Below are positions 13,709 to 22,364 of a stretch of DNA of 22,364 nt, one piece after another. The notes beneath the pieces are model-generated. The model did no database searches. It saw only the letters and a program-made list of their open reading frames with translations, and was not told the origin of the DNA. Source of the stretch: JALHVH01 sp964585685. GTDB taxonomy: Bacteria > Acidobacteriota > Aminicenantia > Aminicenantales > Saccharicenantaceae. How positions within the stretch are numbered: position 1 is the stretch's first letter; every line of letters starts with the position of its first letter. The position numbers and the translations under genes are program-made. Where the stretch lies: contig CAZPEP010000053.1 in the NCBI GenBank assembly GCA_964585685.1, forward strand, positions 1 to 22,364. Reading direction: 5' to 3'.

Positions 13709-14563
13709 TCAGAAGTTGAACTTGACCCCCGCGCTGAATCGCGAGAAGGACGGGTCGACCTTCAGGGATCCGAGGCCCATGGTGCTCGTCACGTCTTCGA
13801 TCGGGTCCGTGAGGATATCGGCGGGCGTTAAGAGCAGAGGCGTTTCCGCTCCCGCGCTCCTGAAATAGCGGAATTCCCCGACGAGCGAGATCAGGGCGGA
13901 GAGGTGGAAGGCCGCCTCGGCTCCCAGATTGAACCCGAGCCTGGACTGGGGCCCGAACTCGTAGGCCAGCCGGAAAGTCTGGACGTAGAGGAGCCGGTCG
14001 TCCCCGGTCCGGAACTTCGTATAGCCGATGAACCCGGCCTTGGCCTCCGAGTAGAAGTAGCTCGGTCCTCCCGAAAGGCTCAGGGAAAGCGACCGCGTGA
14101 GGGGCAGCCGGACGATCCCGTTCAGGCTGAGGACGATCTCGCGGATGTCCCCTTCGGTGGCCGGCCACTCGGCTTCGCTCGCGTAGGTCACGGTCTGGAT
14201 CGTGTGGCCGGGTATCGTGCGCTGGTAGGTGATCGAGGCAGAGTAGGGCGTGTTGATCCCTTCGAGAGGCGCCTTGAAATAATCGGTGAGGAATTGGATG
14301 CCGATATTGGACACGGGGAAGAAGTTGACGAGGACCGAGAGCCCGCTGACGGCCTTGGCCTTGACGTTGAGAGCCTGTTCAGCCAGGCTGGCGTACGTCC
14401 CGCCCGAGAGGTAGAGCGGGGAGTAACGATGGACGTAGCTCGCGTCGAGGGCTGGGTTGTAGAAGCTCCACCCGATGCCGAACTCGAACCTCTGGGCGAA
14501 CGCCGGGACGGCGCAGGCCAGGACGAGACCGAACACCAAGACCGACAGGACTTTTTTGTTCAT
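13709..14563 (-). CDS. Predicted outer-membrane beta-barrel protein
   Basis: The 284-residue protein has a clear signal peptide (MNKK, hydrophobic core, AFA-Q with cleavage after residue 23). The mature part has alternating hydrophobic/polar strands rich in aromatic residues, for example FEFGIGWSFYNP, GLSVLVNFFPV, LSLSLSGGPSYFYSEAKAGFIGY, RLGFNLGAEAAFHLS and LISLVGEFRYFRS. It ends in SAGVKFNF, a C-terminal Phe in the pattern read by the BAM insertion machinery. About 8-12 strands are plausible for this length, as in OmpA/OmpW-size barrels. No specific family or ligand is recognised. The gene is divergent from mnmA across a 135-bp gap. Neither a strong ribosome site nor a clear promoter was seen for it. 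Confidence 0.8.
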   Translation of the reverse strand: MNKKVLSVLVFGLVLACAVPAFAQRFEFGIGWSFYNPALDASYVHRYSPLYLSGGTYASLAEQALNVKAKAVSGLSVLVNFFPVSNIGIQFLTDYFKAPLEGINTPYSASITYQRTIPGHTIQTVTYASEAEWPATEGDIREIVLSLNGIVRLPLTRSLSLSLSGGPSYFYSEAKAGFIGYTKFRTGDDRLLYVQTFRLAYEFGPQSRLGFNLGAEAAFHLSALISLVGEFRYFRSAGAETPLLLTPADILTDPIEDVTSTMGLGSLKVDPSFSRFSAGVKFNF

Positions 14564-14682
14564 TTCGTTTGCCCTATGAAAAGATTCGCAATTCCCGATA
14601 ATCCCCTTTGCGGATAACGTTAGAGTAGCTCGGTTAGGCCCCGACAGTCAAGCGAAGCGAACATTCCCGTTGCCCCGGTTTG

Positions 14683-14691
14683 TGGTATCCT
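14683..14691 (+). promoter_or_regulatory. mnmA: Extended -10 of mnmA, predicted leaderless
   Basis: TGGTATCCT is an extended -10 (TGnTATCCT) ending 7 nt before the ATG at 14699, so transcription would begin on or next to the start codon. The 16-17 bp upstream position holds only a weak -35 (around 14663-14669). No Shine-Dalgarno sequence precedes the ATG. Confidence 0.4.
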
Positions 14692-14698
14692 GTTCCGG

Positions 14699-15787
14699 AT
14701 GGACGCGAAGCGGCGGCGGGTGGTCGTGGCCATGAGCGGCGGGGTGGACTCGTCCGTCGCGGCGGCCCTGCTGAAGAGGGCGGGCTATGACGTCACCGGT
14801 GTGACGATGCGGCTCGTAGACCTCCCGGCGGAGGTCTGCCGGTCGGAAGGCCTGCGCAGCTGCTGCGGGCGCCGAGCCGTCGAGGACGCCCATAGAGTAG
14901 CCCTAGACCTGAAGATCCCCCATTACGTGGCCGACATGAGGGTCCCCTTCGAAAAGCTCGTGGTCGCGGACTTCTGCCGGGAGTATGGGCGGGGCCGGAC
15001 CCCCAATCCCTGCGTCCTTTGCAACCGCCTTATCAAATTCGACCTCCTCCTGGGGAAGGCCCGGGAGCTCGGAGCGGACCTCCTGGCCACCGGCCATTAT
15101 GCGCGGATCGGGAGGAACGCCCGCCGGGGCGAGTACCTCCTGAAAAAAGGTCTGGACGCCGCCAAGGATCAGTCCTATTTCCTTTATTCGATGACCCAGG
15201 ATCAGCTCGCCCGGGTGCTCCTGCCGCTCGGCGGCCGCACCAAGACCGAGGTCCGGCGGCTGGCGAAAAGGCTGGGGTTAGTCGTCGCGGACAAGTCCGA
15301 AAGCCAGGAGATCTGCTTCGTCCCCGACGACGACTATCCCGGCTTTCTCAAGGGAAGGATCCCCGAAGCCTTCCGCCCGGGTCCGATCGTCGACATGGAC
15401 GGACGCGTCATCGGAAAGCACGACGGGACCGCCCATTTCACGATCGGCCAGCGCCGGGGCATGGGCGTCGCCGCCTCCAAGCGGCTTTATGTCGTCTCCG
15501 TCGACGCTGCCTCGAACACCGTCGTCGCCGGCCCGGACGAGGCCCTGCGTTCGTCAAAACTGTTCGCGTCCGGGGTGAGCTACGTTTTTGGCGTTCGGCC
15601 GGATGGCCCGTTCAAGGCCCGGGTGAAGATCCGTTACCGGCACAGGGAAGCGGAGGCCCTCGTTACGCCCGTCGGCGCGGCAGGCGCCCAAGTCGCGTTT
15701 TCGGTCCCTCAACGGGCCGTGGCGCCGGGCCAGACCGTCGTCTTCTATCGGCGGAGCACGGTCCTCGGCGGCGGCACGATTAAATAG
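14699..15787 (+). CDS. mnmA: tRNA-specific 2-thiouridylase MnmA
   Basis: MnmA installs sulfur at C2 of the wobble uridine in tRNAs for Lys, Glu and Gln. The 362-residue length is normal. The PP-loop SGGVDS is at 13-18. NPCVLCN carries Cys105 and Cys108, and SQEICFVPD carries Cys206. LLATGHYARI, KDQSYFLY, ADKSESQEICF, HFTIGQRRGMGV and the C-terminal RYRHREAEA / PGQTVVFY beta-barrel are all family signatures. Having C-x2-C plus the later Cys is the three-cysteine version described as binding an iron-sulfur cluster, whereas others have D-x2-C. SCCGRRAVEDA after residue 54 is a common variant. The gene is divergent from the beta-barrel gene. Its TAG stop overlaps the first base of a large inverted repeat. 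Confidence 0.97.
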   Translation: MDAKRRRVVVAMSGGVDSSVAAALLKRAGYDVTGVTMRLVDLPAEVCRSEGLRSCCGRRAVEDAHRVALDLKIPHYVADMRVPFEKLVVADFCREYGRGRTPNPCVLCNRLIKFDLLLGKARELGADLLATGHYARIGRNARRGEYLLKKGLDAAKDQSYFLYSMTQDQLARVLLPLGGRTKTEVRRLAKRLGLVVADKSESQEICFVPDDDYPGFLKGRIPEAFRPGPIVDMDGRVIGKHDGTAHFTIGQRRGMGVAASKRLYVVSVDAASNTVVAGPDEALRSSKLFASGVSYVFGVRPDGPFKARVKIRYRHREAEALVTPVGAAGAQVAFSVPQRAVAPGQTVVFYRRSTVLGGGTIK

Positions 15788-15873
15788 GGGACACAATACC
15801 AAATTCCGAATTGTATTTTTTACGTATTTCCCAGGGCAGATACTTGGAATTCGGAAACTGGCATTTTGTCCCC
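15787..15873. repeat. REP/BIME-like imperfect inverted repeat at the mnmA stop
   Basis: The left arm GGGGACACAATACCAAATTC.. (15787-15812) matches the reverse complement of the right arm (15848-15873, ending ATTTTGTCCCC) at 22 of 26 positions. A 35-nt centre separates them. The first G of the left arm is the last base of the mnmA TAG. Sequences of the GGGGACA(C/A)AATnCC type are widespread dispersed palindromes in several phyla, thought to be mobilised by REP-associated transposases. None is encoded here. The folded RNA, followed by CCCCCTTTT, could also end mnmA transcription. Confidence 0.6.
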
Positions 15874-15881
15874 CTTTTGAC

Positions 15882-15902
15882 TATTGACAACAACTGTCAA
15901 TA
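15882..15902. promoter_or_regulatory. 21-bp palindrome overlapping a TTGACA, candidate operator
   Basis: TATTGACA-N5-TGTCAATA is a perfect inverted repeat with 8-bp arms. The left arm contains a consensus -35 (TTGACA, 15884-15889). The nearest good -10 is TATGAT at 15912-15917, but the 22-bp spacing is too long for an unaided promoter. A dimeric regulator bound here could repress, or could reshape the promoter. It lies about 75 bp upstream of the HTH gene, which is itself a candidate ligand. Confidence 0.5.
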
Positions 15903-15977
15903 AGCGCAAATTATGATCAGGTCCCCGGGGGGGAAGGCAAACGTGTTGAGCAATTATGCGGGAGAAGTATTGCCATC

Positions 15978-16172
15978 ATGAAGAGATTAATCAGCGAAAT
16001 CCTGACCATCGAGGAACTGTCGGCCTATCTTAAGATCCCGAAGTCGACGCTCTACAAGCTCGCCCGGGAAGGGAAGGTCCCGGCCAACAAGGTCGGCCGC
16101 CACTGGCGTTTCCAGAAACGATCGATCGATCGTTGGCTTGAGAGGGAACGGGCGATCGTCCCCGGTTTGTGA
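15978..16172 (+). CDS. Excisionase-type helix-turn-helix protein
   Basis: This 64-residue protein is nearly all one winged-helix/MerR-like DNA-binding domain of the excisionase (HTH_17) kind. LTIEELSAYLKIPKSTLYKLAREGKVPANKVGRHWRFQKRSIDRWL contains the family's ST(L/V)YK recognition-helix core, the GKVPAxKVGRxWRF wing and the closing DxWL. No integrase or phage gene accompanies it, so a role as a small transcription regulator is more likely than excision. Its stop is 10 bp before the start of the hybrid kinase, implying co-expression. It may be the DNA-binding partner that the kinase system otherwise lacks. GGGAGAAG upstream sits about 12 nt from the ATG, a slightly long spacing. Confidence 0.85.
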   Translation: MKRLISEILTIEELSAYLKIPKSTLYKLAREGKVPANKVGRHWRFQKRSIDRWLERERAIVPGL

Positions 16173-16182
16173 GGAGACCGCA

Positions 16183-20225
<4,043 letters not shown>

Positions 20226-20229
<4 letters not shown>

Positions 20230-21131
20230 AGATGCTGATCGCCGACGACGACTTCACCTCGCGCAGCATCCTGACTGCGGTCCTGACAAAGTGCGGCTTC
20301 GATGCCGTCGTCGTGGAAGACGGCGGCGCGGCCTGGAACCTCCTCCAACGGCCCGACGCGCCCCGGCTCATTCTTCTCGATTGGAACATGCCGGGGATGG
20401 ACGGCGTGGAGATCTGCCGGCGCCTGAGGGATAACAACGTTCCCGATCCTCCCTACGTCATTCTCCTGACGGCCCGGGATAAAAAAAGCGACATCGTTGT
20501 CGGGCTCGAGGCCGGAGCCAATGATTATGTGGCCAAGCCCTACGACACAGAGGAGTTGCTGGCCAGGATCAGGGTGGGGCAACGCATGCTGGAGATGCAG
20601 TCCAATCTGCTGGAAGCGCGGGACAAACTGAAGTATCAGGCGATGCACGATTTCCTGACCGGCGTTTACAATCGCCGCGCCATCTTGGAAAGGCTCGGGG
20701 AGGAGATTTCGCGGGCAGGACGGAAAAAGGAAAGCCTAAGCGTTGGGATGTTGGATATCGACCATTTCAAGAACATCAACGATGCTCACGGACACCAGGC
20801 TGGAGACGAAGCGCTGGTCGCCTTCACGCGCCTCATCCAGGGCGGACTGCGGGAATACGATTCCGTCGGCCGGTACGGCGGAGAGGAGTTCCTCGTGATC
20901 GCTTCGGGAGCCGCGGGACCTGATGCCGAGAGCCTTTATGAACGCCTGCGGGCCCGGATCGCCGGGGCCGAGATCGCGACGAACGCGGGATCGATATCCT
21001 TGACGGTCAGCATCGGAGTGGCCCCTGGGACGGGCCAAAGCACCGTGGATGCCCTCGTCGCCGCGGCGGACGCCGCGCTTTATCAAGCCAAGGCCGCAGG
21101 GCGAAACCGCGTCGTCTGTGCGACGCCCTAA
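20226..21131 (+). CDS. Response regulator with diguanylate cyclase (REC-GGDEF)
   Basis: The 301-residue protein has an N-terminal receiver (ADDD at 6-9, phospho-acceptor Asp52 in LILLDWNMPGMDG, Lys104 in VAKPYD). A short helix (116-135) follows, then a GGDEF domain with HDFLTGVYNRR, LDIDHFKNIND and active-site GGEEF (218-222). RxxD (Arg209-Asp212) lies five residues before GGEEF, which is the inhibitory c-di-GMP site. It should make c-di-GMP from GTP when phosphorylated, with product inhibition, as in PleD/WspR-type proteins. The 4-bp overlap with the kinase gene implies translational coupling and that this is the kinase's output. No DNA-binding domain is present. Confidence 0.95.
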
Positions 21132-21150
21132 TGGTGAAGGAGAGTCTGCC

Positions 21151-21596
21151 ATGATCAAAGGCGAACCCATCCTCATCCTGCTGGCAGATGACGACCCTGC
21201 GCACTCCGAAGCCGTTCGGCGGGCGCTCAAAGCCTCCGGTATGAATGTTGACGTCCAGCCGGCCTGTTCCCCATTGTGGTCATGACCAGCCACGGCGAGG
21301 ATCTGGTGCTCCACGTCCGCGATAACGGGATCGGGATCGATCCCCGGTTACAGCCGATGCTATTTGGCCTGTTCCATAAGCTCGATCCCGGCTCGGAGGG
21401 CACAGGCATCGGTCTGGCTTTGGCCAAGCGGATCGTGGAGGTGCACGGCGTCCGGATCTGGGTGGAATCGGAAGGCACCGGCAAAGGCACGACCTTCCGG
21501 TTCACCCTGGCGAAGTCGAGACGGGGGAGTCGGCCGAATAAGTTGATATTTACAATTGGATACGATATATGTATACAGATGCAAACAGATGCTTAG
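21151..21596 (+). pseudogene. Remnant of a REC/histidine-kinase gene with internal deletions
   Basis: After AAGGAG (21137-21142), an ORF from 21151 encodes the first 36 or so residues of a receiver domain (PILILLADDDPAHSEAVRRAL), then leaves the family and stops at 21285. From about 21264 another frame reads GLFPIVVMTSHG, which looks like the later beta-strand of the same kind of receiver. It runs straight into GEDLVLHVRDNGIGID and GTGIGLALAKRIVEVHG...FRFTLA, the G1 and G2 boxes of a histidine-kinase ATPase domain. The rest of the receiver, any PAS domain, the HisKA and the ATPase N-box are missing. Two deletions, one of them frame-shifting, explain this. The reading after about 21525 is unrelated and ends at 21596. 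The fragment cannot be an active kinase. Confidence 0.75.
21543..21592 (+). promoter_or_regulatory. abiEi: Promoter and direct repeats before the abiEi gene
   Basis: The sequence turns AT-rich here. TTGATA (21543-21548) and TATATG (21566-21571) are 17 bp apart, a plausible promoter. Downstream, ACAGATGC occurs at 21575-21582 and 21585-21592, a 10-bp period that would present both copies on one face of the DNA. AbiEi-type antitoxins are known to repress their own operon by binding repeats in the promoter, so these are candidate operators. Confidence 0.45.
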
Positions 21597-21608
21597 AAGG
21601 CTAACTAA

Positions 21609-22364
21609 ATGATAATGCCCGGAAGCAAGCAATATGGAGCTTTTAAGGCTTGGGTTGAGGCGTTGCCCTCCCAGGGGCGGTACTCGTTCACTCGGGACGA
21701 GGCCATGAAGGCTTTCGGACTGAACCGAAAGGCCTTCAATCGGTCGGCCGGTCGGCTGTCCTCCAGGAAGAAGATTGCTCGAATCCATGGCAAGTTCTAT
21801 ATCGTTGTGCCGCTGGAGTATGCCGCCGTGGGAGTGGTGCCCGCTGACTGGTTCATCGTGAAGCTTATGGAGCACTTGGGGCGGCCTTTCTACGTTGGCG
21901 CGCTCAGCGCGGCGGAATACCACGGCGCCGCCCATCAGCGTCCCCAGCGATATCAAGTGGTGACTGACCGTCCTCTGCGTGACATCGCATGCCGGGGTGT
22001 CGGCATACGTTTCCTGGTCAAGAGCAAGCTCAAGGAAACCCCGGTTCAGCAGTTCAAAGGCGTGACCGGCTACATCCCCGTTTCGACCCCGGAGGCAACC
22101 GCGATTGACCTGATTCGATACAGCCGTAGGGTTGGCGGGTTGGACCAGGTGCTGACCGTGTTGCAGGAACTCGGCGAAGTTTTGAACCCGGTGAAGTTGG
22201 TGGCGGCGGCGAAGCTCGACGGCAACGTTGCCTACGCTCAGCGGCTGGGTTGGCTGTTGGAGAAGAGCGCCTTCGCCGCAAAAGTTGTCCGGCTGGCTCA
22301 TTGGGTTTCCAGACGGAAGCCCTTGCCGGCGAAATTGGAGCCGTCTGTTCCGTTACGGGGATCG
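21609..22364 (+). CDS. abiEi: AbiEi-family type IV antitoxin (3' end outside the window)
   Basis: From ATG 21609 (AGAAGG 8 nt upstream) the frame stays open for 252 codons to the window end, so the gene is partial. Residues about 24-70 form a winged helix (RYSFTRDEAMKAFGLNRKAF...IARIHGKFYIVVP). Next come FYVGALSAAEYHGAAHQRPQ with YQVVTDRPLRDI and GVGIRFLVKSK, then STPEATAIDLIRY and a helical C-terminal part (LDQVLTVLQELG). The YVGxLSAAxYHGAAHQxPQ stretch is the hallmark of AbiEi antitoxins. These neutralise AbiEii nucleotidyltransferase toxins without touching them and repress their own promoter; the pair acts in phage abortive infection and element stability. The toxin gene would be expected just past the window. 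Codon use is less GC-biased (GTT, TTG, CGA) than in the neighbours, which suggests horizontal gain. Confidence 0.88.
   Translation, partial: MIMPGSKQYGAFKAWVEALPSQGRYSFTRDEAMKAFGLNRKAFNRSAGRLSSRKKIARIHGKFYIVVPLEYAAVGVVPADWFIVKLMEHLGRPFYVGALSAAEYHGAAHQRPQRYQVVTDRPLRDIACRGVGIRFLVKSKLKETPVQQFKGVTGYIPVSTPEATAIDLIRYSRRVGGLDQVLTVLQELGEVLNPVKLVAAAKLDGNVAYAQRLGWLLEKSAFAAKVVRLAHWVSRRKPLPAKLEPSVPLRGS

Noticed and set aside
13569..14168. 199-codon minus-strand frame overlapping the beta-barrel gene
   Set aside because: Same strand, different frame. The barrel frame has a signal peptide and barrel pattern, while this one is Arg/Pro/Gly-rich and without structure.
15884..15917. TTGACA with TATGAT as an ordinary sigma-70 promoter
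   Set aside because: The spacing is 22 bp, outside the usual 16-18 bp range. It is reported only as an operator candidate with an uncertain promoter.
16138..16182. TTG start for the hybrid kinase inside the HTH gene
   Set aside because: GTG at 16183 has GAGGAG at ideal spacing and leaves a 10-bp gap after the HTH stop. The extra 15 residues from the TTG are encoded by sequence already coding for the HTH protein.
21360..22301. 313-codon minus-strand open frame at the right end
   Set aside because: It is antisense to the AbiEi gene, whose plus-strand product matches the family along its length. The minus product has no recognisable motif.

Overview
The window is GC-rich bacterial chromosome. 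A lipoprotein-type N-terminus, an outer-membrane beta-barrel and a Cache-like periplasmic sensor all point to a diderm (Gram-negative) cell. The style of the Ser/Thr kinase (GNGGMG glycine loop, membrane anchor), the very high GC and the mix of regulators suggest an Acidobacteriota/Aminicenantes-like lineage. That is an impression from protein style, not a placement. No rRNA, tRNA or CRISPR array was seen, and no intergenic gap exceeds 300 bases.

Layout. (1) 78-419: a small protein with a desulforedoxin-like Cys motif, convergent with a minus-strand set. That set reads PAS protein (4939-4598), membrane Ser/Thr kinase (4517-3147), then a beta-propeller/phosphoesterase lipoprotein (3102-427). 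(2) 5029-5949: a creatininase-family protein with a signal peptide, divergent from the PAS gene. (3) 10144-6088, minus strand: yebC-ruvC-ruvA-ruvB-queA, a conserved housekeeping order for Holliday junction processing and queuosine synthesis. There is a promoter before yebC and a probable internal one before ruvA. (4) 10313-13419: copper efflux ATPase copA, divergent from yebC, then a possible 26-codon ORF and a membrane-anchored YHS/Met-Cys-rich protein; together they look like a copper-handling unit. (5) 14563-13709 (minus) beta-barrel and 14699-15787 (plus) mnmA, divergent. A REP/BIME-like inverted repeat begins inside the mnmA stop codon. (6) 15978-21131: a tightly packed operon of an excisionase-type HTH protein, a 1348-residue hybrid histidine kinase (Cache-like, PAS, Cys-rich GAF, HisKA, HATPase, REC, REC, Hpt) and a REC-GGDEF diguanylate cyclase. 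A 21-bp palindrome containing TTGACA lies upstream. (7) 21151-21596: remains of a second REC/histidine-kinase gene with its middle deleted. It adjoins an AT-rich boundary and a type IV antitoxin gene (AbiEi) that runs off the window end.

How the parts may work together. The kinase operon reads as a phosphorelay ending in c-di-GMP. Its only DNA-binding candidate is the 64-residue HTH protein. The copA region would pump Cu(I) out of the cytoplasm and hand it to a Met/Cys/His-rich extracytoplasmic sink.

Promoters are a recurring theme. Several genes have a recognisable -10, often extended (TGn), placed so close to the ATG that the mRNA would be leaderless or nearly so and without a Shine-Dalgarno site. 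Others have classical AGGAG sites. I found no single clearly undescribed system. The best leads are the leaderless-initiation pattern, the Cys-rich GAF kinase operon with its HTH partner, the YHS/Met-rich copper protein, and the kinase-remnant/AbiE junction.
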